From the NCBI GenBank assembly GCA_026387775.1, contig JAPLLC010000012.1:1-38749 (forward strand): a stretch of DNA of 38,749 nucleotides. Reading direction: 5' to 3'. Source of the DNA: Candidatus Methylomirabilota bacterium (GTDB taxonomy: Bacteria > Methylomirabilota > Methylomirabilia > Methylomirabilales > 2-02-FULL-66-22). A model generated the notes under the pieces. The model saw nothing but the letters and a program-made list of their open reading frames with translations. It did not search any database and was not told where the DNA came from. Below, piece after piece: positions 17,315 to 25,573 of this stretch; the first letter of the stretch is position 1, and the number at the start of each line of letters is the position of its first letter. Position numbers and translations under genes: made by a program.

Positions 17315-18289
17315 TCACCGTTTTCCCGCACTTGCCGCCACCTTGCTCACGACCCGCTCGACCGCCTGCACGATGTCCCGGACGCCCAGCCCGTACCGAT
17401 CCAGGAGGCCGAAGGCGTCGCCCGACTCCGGGAACACGTCCTGGAGGCCGAGCCGGACCAGCCGCCCCTTGCCGTGCTCCGCGATCACCTCGGCGATGGC
17501 GCTCCCCAGGGCGCCGTTGATCTGGTGATCCTCGACGCTCACCGCCGCCGGGCTTTCCGCGAGTACCCGCGCGATGCCCTCGCCGTCCAACGGGCGCAGC
17601 GTGTGGACCTCGACCACCCGCCCGCAGAGCCCCTGCGATTTGAGCTGCGCCGCGGCCTCCAGGCTCCGCTGGAGCAGGTACCCGTTGGCGAAGATCACGA
17701 AGTCACGCCCGTGGTCCTCCAGCCGCCGGATCTTCCCCAGCTCGAACGGGCGTGGTGGATCCACGACCACCGGGTCGCGCCCGCTCCCGATTCGAAGGTA
17801 CGCGGGGCCCTTCAGCTTGGCGATCGCCTTGGTCGCCTGCCGCACCTCCGCGGCGTCCGCCGGCACCACCACGGTGATTCCCGGGATGCTCCGCAGGATG
17901 GCCAGGTCCTCGAAGAACTGGTGGGTCACTCCCTCCCGCTCGCCGCCGAAGATCCCCGCATTCGCGCCGATGAACTTCACGTTCAGACCCGGATACGCCA
18001 CGAACGTGCGGACCTGCTCGCAGGCCCGCATGGTGATGAACCCGGCGTAGGTGGCGACGAAGACAGTGAGGCCGCAGCCGGCCAGGCCGGCGGCCGTCGC
18101 GACCGCGTTCTGCTCGGCGATGCCGACGTCGAAGACCTGCCCCTTGAACCTCTGCAGGAACTCCGGCGTCGCCCGGAATACCTTGACCGAATCGGCGAAG
18201 ACCACGACGGTTTTCGGGTCCGCCTCCATGAGCGCGGTCAGCGTCTCCAGGAACGCGACCCGCGTGCTCTCCATGCGCATGCCACTCAT
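17315..18289 (-). CDS. Transketolase-like subunit, C-terminal half
   Basis: 324 aa, covering the pyrimidine-binding and C-terminal domains of transketolase. The catalytic Glu that activates ThDP is E59 in VGIAEQN. Further features include the conserved GEREGVTHQFFED segment and the C-terminal domain from about residue 195. Split transketolases work as pairs with the N-terminal half, here 10 bp upstream. Some act in the pentose-phosphate pathway; others are specialised, such as apulose-4-phosphate transketolase of apiose catabolism. The TRAP and racemase neighbours favour a specialised catabolic role (inference). The start at 18289 follows GGAGGGG. Confidence 0.88.
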   Translation of the reverse strand: MSGMRMESTRVAFLETLTALMEADPKTVVVFADSVKVFRATPEFLQRFKGQVFDVGIAEQNAVATAAGLAGCGLTVFVATYAGFITMRACEQVRTFVAYPGLNVKFIGANAGIFGGEREGVTHQFFEDLAILRSIPGITVVVPADAAEVRQATKAIAKLKGPAYLRIGSGRDPVVVDPPRPFELGKIRRLEDHGRDFVIFANGYLLQRSLEAAAQLKSQGLCGRVVEVHTLRPLDGEGIARVLAESPAAVSVEDHQINGALGSAIAEVIAEHGKGRLVRLGLQDVFPESGDAFGLLDRYGLGVRDIVQAVERVVSKVAASAGKR

Positions 18290-18299
18290 TGCCCCTCCT

Positions 18300-19124
18300 T
18301 CATGCCAGGACGGCGAGCGCCTTGTCCAGCTCGGCCTTGGTGGGCACCCGTTTGTGCCAGGAATTGTCCCCCTCCATGAAGGGGATCCCCTTGCCTTTCA
18401 CCGTCCGAGCCACGATACAAGAGGGGCGAGCCTCCTCGGCCTGCGCCTGCTCGACGGCGGTCAGGATGGCCCGCAGATCATGGCCGTCGATCTCCTGGCA
18501 ATGCCAGCCGAACGCCTCCCACTTCGGGAGGATCGGGCAGAGGCCGCTCATCTGGCCCACGGGGCCGCCGCTCTGCTGTCCGTTGTGATCCACGAACACG
18601 ATGAGCCGTCCGACCCGGTAGTGGACGGCGGCCATGGCGGCCTCCCAGACGATGCCTTCCTGTATCTCCCCGTCGCCGACGACGACGTATGTGAAGTAGT
18701 CTTGCCGGGTCACGCGGGCCGCCAGCGCCGTCCCCAGGCCGATCGAGATCCCGTTGCCCAGCGAGCCGGAGGTGCTGTCGATCCCCGGGGTCTTCTTCAT
18801 GTCAGGGTGGCCCTGGAGAATCGACCCGAGGCTGCGAAGCGAGGGCAAGACCTCGGGCGAGAAGAACCCGCGTCGGGCCAGCGCGGCGTAGAGGGTCGGG
18901 CAGGCGTGGCCCTTGGAGAGGATGAAGCGGTCGCGCCCCTCCCAGAGGGGCTCGGCGGGATTCACCCGCAGGACCTTGAAGTACAGCGCCGCCACGATGT
19001 CCGCCACGGACAGCGCCGGCCCGGGATGGCCGTCCCCCGCCAGGTGGATCATGGTCACCACGTCGCGCCGGAGCTGGCGGGCCGCCTCGGCGACCTCTCG
19101 GATATCCTGGTCCGTTACCATCAT
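18300..19124 (-). CDS. Transketolase-like subunit, N-terminal (ThDP-binding) half
   Basis: 274 aa. It holds the diphosphate-binding domain: H33 in GDGHPGPALS, H73 in SKGHACPTLY, the GDG motif at 150-152 ending at N181 (VDHN), and EGDNSWH near the C-terminus. The ATG at 19124 overlaps the racemase stop by 4 bp (ATGA), which sets the start; a longer frame through the racemase is an artefact. It forms the enzyme with the C-terminal half directly downstream. Together they would move a two-carbon unit between phosphorylated sugars or analogues, but there is no sugar kinase or aldolase in this operon. Confidence 0.88.
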   Translation of the reverse strand: MMVTDQDIREVAEAARQLRRDVVTMIHLAGDGHPGPALSVADIVAALYFKVLRVNPAEPLWEGRDRFILSKGHACPTLYAALARRGFFSPEVLPSLRSLGSILQGHPDMKKTPGIDSTSGSLGNGISIGLGTALAARVTRQDYFTYVVVGDGEIQEGIVWEAAMAAVHYRVGRLIVFVDHNGQQSGGPVGQMSGLCPILPKWEAFGWHCQEIDGHDLRAILTAVEQAQAEEARPSCIVARTVKGKGIPFMEGDNSWHKRVPTKAELDKALAVLA

Positions 19125-19786
19125 CGCCCCATCCTTTCCAGGGTTTCCTTGACCTCCAGCACACCCCGCCGCGGGCTCGACAGGACCGGCTTCCCCGTCC
19201 GCGCGGCCAGCGCGGCCTCCATGCGGGCCATGGAACCCTGCGCCAGAACGATGACATCCGCCTGCTTGGCTACCTGCTCGGCTGCCGCCGTCACCAGCTC
19301 GTCGTGCTTCTCCGGTTGCTTGGCCATCAGCGCCTCGAAGGCTCCCTGGGCCAGCCCCTCGACGACCGACACGCTCCGGCCCGCCGCCGCCGCCTGCGCC
19401 TTGACCAGCCGCACCGTGGGCGCCAGGGTCGTCTGGAGCGTGGCCAGGACGCCGACCCGCGCCCCCGTCCGGACCGCCTCGGCCGCCATGGCGTCGTCGA
19501 TCTTCACCAGGGGGATCGCGACGAGACTCCGCGCCATGATCGCCACGTCCCCGATCGAGGAGCAGGTATTGAAGATGAGGTCGGCCCCGGTATCCTGCGC
19601 GGCCAGGTAATACCGGACCAGCCGCCGCGCGATCTCCGGCGTCACCCGCCCCGCCCGGATGACATCCTGGATCAGCGCGTCCTCGATGATGCTGATCACC
19701 CGACAGCCCGGCACGAGCTCCGCGAACAGCTGCTTGGTGGATTCCACGATGGACTGGGCGGTGAAGATCGCTGCGACAGTGCTCAT
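19121..19786 (-). CDS. Asp/Glu/hydantoin racemase superfamily protein
   Basis: 221 aa with the two-lobed racemase fold. The first catalytic cysteine is C75 in FNTCSSIGD. At the second site, where classic two-cysteine racemases carry Cys, this protein has LAQGSMARM with S185. A proton-relay racemase would therefore be incomplete; it may be a one-base racemase, isomerase or decarboxylase (arylmalonate decarboxylases of this fold use one cysteine). It is the first gene of the operon with the split transketolase and TRAP system and overlaps the next gene by 4 bp. The substrate is probably the acid imported by the TRAP system or an intermediate from it (inference). Confidence 0.82.
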   Translation of the reverse strand: MSTVAAIFTAQSIVESTKQLFAELVPGCRVISIIEDALIQDVIRAGRVTPEIARRLVRYYLAAQDTGADLIFNTCSSIGDVAIMARSLVAIPLVKIDDAMAAEAVRTGARVGVLATLQTTLAPTVRLVKAQAAAAGRSVSVVEGLAQGAFEALMAKQPEKHDELVTAAAEQVAKQADVIVLAQGSMARMEAALAARTGKPVLSSPRRGVLEVKETLERMGR

Positions 19787-20193
19787 CTTGGCGGCTCCTA
19801 TTCTCGGACGTGGTGGCGGGGCGTGAAGGGGAGTCCGCCCCGAAATCTTCGCCGTCTGCCCTGGAGCATGGTGGCTCCCCGTGAAGAGGTGTCAATCATG
19901 CAGGCCAGAAGGATCTCTCTGGATTTTGAATTCAATATGCTGAACGCATACGGAAGTCAAGGGCAAACTCGCAACCTGTCTGGAAGCCGAACGCCGGAGA
20001 CGCCGCCCAGGCCGATTGCCGCGGGCCAACCGCCAGAAATCGGAGACGAATGCGTTGCCAAGAATAATCAGGTACTCCGGCAGGAGTCGAGGCAGAGGCA
20101 GCTTGTCGTACTTGGCAACGTCCCCTATAACTAATAACTAATGGAATCAGCGTAGCAACCGCGCTACATCTCCATTTCCAGCGCCAGCGGTGG
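19787..20193. other. Intergenic region with a possible decayed reading frame or repeat
   Basis: 407 bp, lower in G+C than the genes. An inverted repeat GTTGCCAAG/CTTGGCAAC is at 20054-20062 and 20111-20119. The minus strand stays open for roughly 80 codons from about 20140 down to 19900 (segment GDVAKYDKLPLPRLLPEYL), but without a start codon or ribosome site. Tandem TTAGTTA lies at the right end. This may be a decayed gene or a mobile intergenic repeat; I cannot name it. Confidence 0.4.
19932..19960 (-). promoter_or_regulatory. Weak promoter candidate for the racemase-transketolase-TRAP operon
   Basis: Minus strand TTGACT (19955-19960), a 17-nt spacer and TATTGA (19932-19937) in A/T-rich DNA about 140 bp before the racemase ATG. 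The -35 is good, the -10 poor. A second TTGACA at 19890-19895 lacks a usable -10. Confidence 0.3.
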
Positions 20194-21807
20194 CTAGCGG
20201 TCGGGCTCGGGCATCAGCTGGCGAAGTGAGTCGATAAGTGTCGGAGGAAGTGGGAGACCTCGGGAACGTGCACGGTGGACCTCCAGCCACGCCTCGTTGT
20301 AACGTTCGCGCCGAATGAAGGAGTTTACGATAGCGGTTGACACCTGGACGTTTGTCGGCTGACGCTGCACTAACTCCTGCAGTTCGCCGATCGCCTCGTC
20401 ATGGCGGCCCGCCTGGGTAAGCGCCGTCACGAGGTTGAATCGGGTTCGGATGTACTCGGTATCAAGGGCGAGCGTCGCGCGATACGTCTGGATGGCTTCA
20501 TCGAGCTGACCAAGCTGAGCGAGGGTGAAGCCAAGATTCGCATGGGCCTCGACAGACCGAGGCGCGAGCGAAGCGGCCCGCTGCGCGAAGGGCAGGGCTT
20601 CGGCAAAGCGCCCTTGCATGCCGAGTGCGACCCCGAGCTGATCCAACGCTCGCGAGGAGGTGTCGTCGAGACGAACGGCTTCGCGGAGATGGACCTCGGC
20701 CTCGCGCGGCTGACCCCGGCGTATGAGCAGCACGCCGACCTCAAGTCGCGTAGGCGCCGAAGATCCGTCGAGGCGGATGGCAGCTTCGTAGACTGCCTGG
20801 GCTTCTGCGACCCTTCCCTGCCGCTCGAGGATTGTAGCGAGACCCTGCGTGGCCGAGACACTGCGAGGGTCAGTATCCAGCGCGCGCCGAAAGGCGGAGG
20901 CGGCCTCGTCTCGGCGGCCGAGCCTTGTATGGGAAACACCGAGATCAACAAGGGCAAGCGAAAGAGTAGGGTCAAGCCGCAGCGCTTCCTCGAAGTAGGG
21001 AATGGACTCTGATACCTTCCCATCGACGGCAAGATTCCGGCCGACGTTACGAATTGCATTAGCAAGCACGTGCGAGTCCTTGTCAGAGGCGTGGCCCTCC
21101 GCATAGATTTCCAGCCAGGCACGCTTTGTAGCCAAGTCGAGGTCGAGAACACCCATGGCGAAGTCCATCGACCGCGTGAGACGGATTACCCGTGCGGTCT
21201 GGCTGTCGAAGTCGTCGGCCCCCCCAGCCTGCATGACGGAGCGCACGCCCGGGGCCAGATGAAACGCACCGAACAAGTGCGCGAACTCGTGGGATAGAAT
21301 TCTTGCCGGCGCGGGCGCGCGACCAACAGGGTGGTCGCACCGGGTCATTATGACGAGGTGAGTAGAGAAGGGCCGCGCCTTGCCCGAACTCGCGGGAGCA
21401 CACCGGCGGCCTGACCAGCCGACGACGACCTCGACACCTGTGACAGGCACGTCCTTCTTAAGTTGATCGAGGAGGGCCGACCCATCGGCGAAACCATCGC
21501 CGGAAGACCAGGGAACGATCTCGACGAGCATCCACCTGACCTGGAACAACCGCGAGTAGATTTCCGCGACCTCCTCCACGGTTCCGCGCACCATCACCTC
21601 CCAGCCCGGCAGAGCACGCAGCGCTTCGTCGGCGGCGACGCGCACGGCCACGCTACGCACTGGGCCCTCGTCAGCTATCGCGCCAAGTCGGGTGCCGAGG
21701 ACTGTCAGTGCTACGAGGAGGAAGACATACAGAAAGAAACGCACCCCCGTAAGACGGGAAACCCATTTGGACCCATGCATTACTTCAGTGCATCTGCTGG
21801 TTTTCAC
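20194..21807 (-). CDS. Membrane-anchored metzincin-like metalloprotease fused to TPR repeats
   Basis: 537 aa. One hydrophobic segment (about residues 23-45) would anchor or secrete the protein. Residues 173-183 read HEFAHLFGAFH, an exact HExxHxxGxxH zinc motif of metzincins, and M192 in SVMQAG fits the Met-turn. From about residue 205 to 530 there are tandem TPR units (for example YFEEALRLDP, AFRRALDTDP, AIRLDGSSAP, YRATLALDTEY). The protease half is compact, about 150 residues. TPRs suggest it works in a protein complex at the membrane. The gene is less G+C-rich than its neighbours and flanked by long intergenic spaces, so it may have been acquired. The start is uncertain: a GTG at 21807 or the ATG nine codons later. 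Confidence 0.75.
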   Translation of the reverse strand: MKTSRCTEVMHGSKWVSRLTGVRFFLYVFLLVALTVLGTRLGAIADEGPVRSVAVRVAADEALRALPGWEVMVRGTVEEVAEIYSRLFQVRWMLVEIVPWSSGDGFADGSALLDQLKKDVPVTGVEVVVGWSGRRCAPASSGKARPFSTHLVIMTRCDHPVGRAPAPARILSHEFAHLFGAFHLAPGVRSVMQAGGADDFDSQTARVIRLTRSMDFAMGVLDLDLATKRAWLEIYAEGHASDKDSHVLANAIRNVGRNLAVDGKVSESIPYFEEALRLDPTLSLALVDLGVSHTRLGRRDEAASAFRRALDTDPRSVSATQGLATILERQGRVAEAQAVYEAAIRLDGSSAPTRLEVGVLLIRRGQPREAEVHLREAVRLDDTSSRALDQLGVALGMQGRFAEALPFAQRAASLAPRSVEAHANLGFTLAQLGQLDEAIQTYRATLALDTEYIRTRFNLVTALTQAGRHDEAIGELQELVQRQPTNVQVSTAIVNSFIRRERYNEAWLEVHRARSRGLPLPPTLIDSLRQLMPEPDR

Positions 21808-22239
21808 GGCTCACCCACTGGGGGATGCGTTCAGTTCGCCAGCAATAAAAAAGGTACCGGACACCTTTTACTCTCCAAGTGCCTGAATTTGCTCAGGCAT
21901 GCAAACGATTCTTCGCCGGCCGCGCCGTGGGGTGTACCGGGCGACAAAGGCCGCCGTCCCCACAGCCCGCTGGGTACTCCAGCAGGGGTCGGGGCAGTAA
22001 TGGGGGTAGCATTACCTGTATAATCTCCGGCGTCTCGCGCCAGCGGGGGCAGTATGACAAGCGCAAGGGACAAGGGCAAGGGAAAGCGGTCGCAGGAACC
22101 TGCAGGGTGAGGGCACGGCCCGCTGGGTTTGGACCCCCGCGCCATACGAGTCCCTCCCCCGCGCCGGGGGGGGTGGTCTGGGGAAGAAATATGACATGCT
22201 ACGTCCAGCATTAGGATGGCGATCGGCTCTCGCGGGGCG
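21808..22239. other. Intergenic region between the YgjP-like and metzincin-TPR genes
   Basis: 432 bp with no supported gene. Apart from the hairpin at 21849-21869 it contains G-rich low-complexity tracts (GCAAGGGACAAGGGCAAGGG near 22060 and a GGGGGG run near 22170) on a background unlike the coding DNA. A minus-strand frame at 21831-22409 lacks protein features and overlaps the YgjP-like gene. Confidence 0.5.
21849..21869. repeat. AAAAGGT hairpin upstream of the metzincin-TPR gene
   Basis: AAAAGGT-accggac-ACCTTTT, 7-bp arms around a 7-nt loop. Sequences of the form GGTGTCCGGTACCTTTT are ones I recall as recurrent intergenic repeats in some Nitrospirota-like genomes. Here it is a single copy, 42 bp upstream of the gene start. 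Confidence 0.4.
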
Positions 22240-22962
22240 TCAAGCGGGCGTTTCCCCCGGATCCGCGGCCCACGCGGGCAACTGCTTTCCTTCCGCTCGA
22301 AGCTCGGCTCGGTGCCGGCGATACTCCGGACAGTGCTGCGCAACCAGGGCCCAGAAGCGCGGGCCGTGGTTCGGCTCGCGGGTGTGGCAGAGCTCGTGTA
22401 CGAGGACATAGTCCATGAGAGGCGGGGCCAGGAGCAGGAGCCGCGCGTTCAGCGCGATGACCCCGGTCCGGGAGCAGCTCCCCCAGCGGCTGCGGGCGAG
22501 GCGAATCGTCGTGCGGGCGTAGGGGAGTCCGAGGGTACAGCTCAGCTCCGCCAGCCGGGGCACGAGGTGGGTCTGTCCCTCGCGCACGAGCCAGCGGCGG
22601 AGGGCCTGGCGGCACTCGGGCAGGTCCCCGACCTGGCCGGAGAGAACGAGCTGGCCGGCGCCGGCGGGGAGGAGCCGGACCCCGCGCGCCGCCGTGGGCC
22701 GCAGCGTAAGCACCCACTGGGCCCCCACTGCGGGGAGGCTAATGGCCGGGGGGACATGCCACGGGACGGGCGGCGGAAGCGCTTGTCGGCGGGCGGAAGC
22801 GTCCGCCAGAGCGGTCTGGATCCAGGCCTGTTCCTGGGCAAGGACGCGGGCGATCGTCCGCTGGCCGACCCGCCGGGGGGCGACGACCTCGAGGGCGCCC
22901 TGGGCGGTCACCCGCAGCGACAGCCCGCGCGCCCACGGGGTCACACGGAGGCGGTAGTCCAT
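22240..22962 (-). CDS. YgjP-like (SprT-related) zinc metallopeptidase
   Basis: 240 aa, a typical size for this family (formerly DUF45). Signature motifs: RWGSCS at 159-164, HELCH at 189-193 and H199 as third ligand. No signal peptide or membrane helix, so it is cytoplasmic. YgjP proteins resemble the SprT/wss1 proteases and are often near restriction or DNA-repair genes; no such neighbour exists here. It is co-directional with the alcohol dehydrogenase 82 bp upstream. Its substrate is unknown. Confidence 0.85.
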   Translation of the reverse strand: MDYRLRVTPWARGLSLRVTAQGALEVVAPRRVGQRTIARVLAQEQAWIQTALADASARRQALPPPVPWHVPPAISLPAVGAQWVLTLRPTAARGVRLLPAGAGQLVLSGQVGDLPECRQALRRWLVREGQTHLVPRLAELSCTLGLPYARTTIRLARSRWGSCSRTGVIALNARLLLLAPPLMDYVLVHELCHTREPNHGPRFWALVAQHCPEYRRHRAELRAEGKQLPAWAADPGETPA

Positions 22963-23044
22963 CAGAGAGTCTCCCCCCGCACGGCGTAGCAGGCGCCGAA
23001 GGCGATCTCCTCCTCGCCCGCGACCACGTCCCGCACCGTGCTGC

Positions 23045-24067
23045 CTACATCTGCAAGAGGATCTTCACGGCATCCTCCGTCCGATCGGCCAGGAGCGTCA
23101 AGGCGTCCTGGGCCCTCGCCAGCGGGAAGGTGTGGGTCACCAGCTTGCGGAAGTCGAACCGGCCGGAGTCGATCCAGTCCACGGCTGTGCGGAAATCCCG
23201 GTGGTCGTAGATCTGGGACCCGACGACCTCCAGCTCGCCCAGCGTCACCGCCGTCAGATCCATGGGTACGGGCTCCAGGAACAGCCCGGTGACCACGATC
23301 CGCCCTGCCCGGCGTGTCAGTCGCACGGCCTGCCCCACGGTCGCGGGGGCCCCGCTGCACAGGAAGGTGACGTCGAACTTCTCCGGATAGGCCCGCGCCA
23401 GATCCGCCTCCCAACCCTCCCGACCGACGTGCACTGTGGCCGCACCGCACAGCGTCTGCGTGAGGGCCAGGTTGAACTCGAACAGGTCGGTGATGACGAT
23501 GTCGCCGGCCCCGGCGGCCCGCGCCGCGAGCGCGGTGAGGATGCCGATCGTTCCCCCGCCGAGCACCAGCACCCGGCTCCCCGCCTCGAGCCTGGCCTGG
23601 CGCGTCACGGCATGCACGCCCACGGCCAGCGGCTCGGCCAGGACGCCCAGCTCAAAGGCCGTTGCCTCGCCCAGCCTGAACGTGACGGACGACTTCGCCA
23701 GCGCGAACTCGGCGAACGATCCCAGCCACCCCCCCACGCCGGGCACCCGCTTGTCCAGGCAGATGTTCTCCCGGCCCATCCTGCACAGCCGGCACCTCCC
23801 GCAGGAGACCAGGGGCATCATCGTCACCCGATCGTTCAGGCGGACGTCGCCCACGTCGTGGCCCACCTCGACCACCGTCCCGGCCAGCTCGTGTCCCAGG
23901 ATGACCGGCGGCTTCCGGAACGGATGCCTCCCCCGGAAAGCGTGGAGGTCCGACCCGCACACACCCGCACAGGCGGTCCGGATCAGGACCTCGTCCCTGG
24001 CGGGCCGCAGGTCTTCCACGTCCCGGACTTCGATCCGGCCTGTCTCCTCCAGAATGGCTGCCTTCAT
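23045..24067 (-). CDS. Zinc-dependent medium-chain alcohol/polyol dehydrogenase
   Basis: 340 aa MDR enzyme that oxidises a secondary alcohol or polyol with NAD(P). Catalytic zinc ligands C37, H59 and E60 (GVCGSDLH, GHE) and structural-zinc cysteines C89, C92, C95 and C103 are all present. The Rossmann GGGTIG is at 170-175. Relatives include threonine, sorbitol and L-idonate dehydrogenases. It is the last gene of the second TRAP operon and follows the SDR gene by about 75 bp, with a short hairpin repeat between them. The substrate is likely a sugar acid or polyol (inference). Confidence 0.88.
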   Translation of the reverse strand: MKAAILEETGRIEVRDVEDLRPARDEVLIRTACAGVCGSDLHAFRGRHPFRKPPVILGHELAGTVVEVGHDVGDVRLNDRVTMMPLVSCGRCRLCRMGRENICLDKRVPGVGGWLGSFAEFALAKSSVTFRLGEATAFELGVLAEPLAVGVHAVTRQARLEAGSRVLVLGGGTIGILTALAARAAGAGDIVITDLFEFNLALTQTLCGAATVHVGREGWEADLARAYPEKFDVTFLCSGAPATVGQAVRLTRRAGRIVVTGLFLEPVPMDLTAVTLGELEVVGSQIYDHRDFRTAVDWIDSGRFDFRKLVTHTFPLARAQDALTLLADRTEDAVKILLQM

Positions 24068-24107
24068 GGATTCCCCTTTCTTCGTAACTGAAAAACCAAT
24101 TTTCGCC

Positions 24108-24141
24108 CAGGCTGCTCAGATGGGCCTTTTTCAGCAGCCTG
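24108..24141. repeat. Short hairpin form of the palindromic repeat, abutting an SDR stop codon
   Basis: CAGGCTGCT (24108-24116) and AGCAGCCTG (24133-24141) are perfect inverted arms around a 16-nt loop containing CAGATGGGCC. The element looks like the long form at 16092-16235 with the centre deleted. Its last base touches the stop codon of the gene at 24142-24936. On the minus strand the stem could act as a terminator-like or attenuating structure before the alcohol dehydrogenase. Confidence 0.8.
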
Positions 24142-24936
24142 TTACATCACGACGCCGCCGTCCACATGCAGAGCCTGCCCAGTGATGTTCCGTGCCTGGT
24201 CCGAGGCCAGAAAGACGGCGGCCCAGCCAATGTCCTCGGGGGTCTGCTCCCGCTTCATCGGCACGAGCAGGTTCACCCGATCCTCGAACACTTGGCGGGG
24301 CGTCATGCCCGCGAACTTTCCCCCCGCCTTAGCGATCCGCCCGGCGGTCTCGTGCCAGAACGCGGTCCAGAGGATGCCTGGACAGATGGCGTTCACGTTC
24401 ACGTTGTGCGCCGCCAGCTCCTTGGCCACGATCTTGGTGAAGGTGACGACCCCCATCTTGGAGACGCTGTAGGGGGGCATGTTGGGGGAGTTCATCGGGC
24501 CGGCGATGGAGGCGATGTTGATGATCGTGCCCGCCTTTCGGTCGATGAAGTACGGCGCGATCGCCTTGCACGCGAAGAAGATCGACTTGACGTTGATCTT
24601 CCACACCAGATCCCAGTCCTCTTCGACGTTGTTCGTGAAGGGGTTGCCGGGCCGGCTGGCGCTCCCCGCGTTGTTCACGACGATGTCGATCTGCCCCAGC
24701 TCCCGCCGCACCGTTTCGTAGAGCGATTCGAACTCGGCCTGTTTGGTGACGTCGGTCTTGACCGCGATGGCCTTGCGCCCCGCGGCCTTGACCTCGTCCG
24801 CCACCTGGGCCGCCTCCTCGACCTTGAGGTCGGCGATCGCGATGTCGGCCCCCTCCTTGGCCATGCAGAGCGCGATGCCCCGCCCGATGCCCTGAGCGCC
24901 GCCCGTCACGATGGCCACCTTCCCTGCGAGCCGCAT
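24142..24936 (-). CDS. Short-chain dehydrogenase/reductase
   Basis: 264 aa classical SDR. TGGAQGIG is at 11-18, D36 suggests NAD(H), NNAG at 88-91, and the catalytic residues are S143, Y156 and K160. It is longer between residues 190 and 225 than FabG, a common feature of sugar- or polyol-specific SDRs. A good ribosome site (AAGGAGGG) precedes the ATG. It sits between the PPC-domain gene and the zinc dehydrogenase in the second TRAP operon, so the two dehydrogenases may oxidise successive positions of the imported compound (inference). Confidence 0.88.
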   Translation of the reverse strand: MRLAGKVAIVTGGAQGIGRGIALCMAKEGADIAIADLKVEEAAQVADEVKAAGRKAIAVKTDVTKQAEFESLYETVRRELGQIDIVVNNAGSASRPGNPFTNNVEEDWDLVWKINVKSIFFACKAIAPYFIDRKAGTIINIASIAGPMNSPNMPPYSVSKMGVVTFTKIVAKELAAHNVNVNAICPGILWTAFWHETAGRIAKAGGKFAGMTPRQVFEDRVNLLVPMKREQTPEDIGWAAVFLASDQARNITGQALHVDGGVVM

Positions 24937-25050
24937 GCTGCCCTCCTTCTTCCGCCGTGCTCAGGCGGACGACCTGTCGCATGAAAGGGAGTCGATCGGC
25001 ACAAGAGGATACCGGACGGGATCTTGCGGACCGCACGGGCGCTCGACGCT

Positions 25051-25470
25051 TCAGCGCAGCTCGGCCTCGTCCTTGAAGGTATCCCAGTTGGAGACATTCA
25101 CGTCGCCCAGATCCGCCAGGGCCACGACGATGAATGTCAGCGCGAGGCAGCCTTCCTCGAGATGTCCGCCGAAACCGTTCCGCTCATCCGAGAAGTCGAT
25201 GTGCGCATGGACGCGGCCGTCGATGATGAATCCTCCGATGGCGACCACATCCAAGGGCTGCACACTCTTGGGGTAGCTCTCGGCCGGCGGCAGGTCATTG
25301 CTCATCACGACGTGGAAGTGAGACTTCCGGACCGAGCCGAACCCCGTCAGGACCACGCCATTCCTGATGGAGTGCTCCTTGACGGCCTGCCGCAGTCCCA
25401 GGAGGATGTCCTCTCCCGGATTGATCCGCACCGTGATGATGCGCCTGATTTCGGTAACGCGAGACAGCAT
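25051..25470 (-). CDS. PPC-domain (DUF296) protein
   Basis: 139 aa, one complete PPC domain (plants and prokaryotes conserved). The family's HxH...GGH pattern is visible in HAHIDFSDERNGFGGHLEEG (about residues 88-107). In plants the domain is joined to AT-hooks in DNA-binding proteins; stand-alone bacterial forms are small trimeric cytoplasmic proteins of unknown role. The start at 25470 has AAAGGAG. It lies between the reductase-type dehydrogenase and the SDR of the TRAP operon and may handle or sense the substrate, but this is a guess. Confidence 0.85.
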   Translation of the reverse strand: MLSRVTEIRRIITVRINPGEDILLGLRQAVKEHSIRNGVVLTGFGSVRKSHFHVVMSNDLPPAESYPKSVQPLDVVAIGGFIIDGRVHAHIDFSDERNGFGGHLEEGCLALTFIVVALADLGDVNVSNWDTFKDEAELR

Positions 25471-25573
25471 TGTCGGCTCCTTTCTCTCATGCAGCCATCA
25501 CATGTCGATCGACGGGTACGTGGCCGACGCCGGATCGCGTGGTGCGGTCGCGGCCCCGGTTCGCCCCTGCATA

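Noticed and set aside
21831-22409. 192-codon minus-strand frame between the metalloprotease genes
   Set aside because: Overlaps the end of the YgjP-like gene, lies in low-complexity G-rich DNA, and has no ribosome site or domain.
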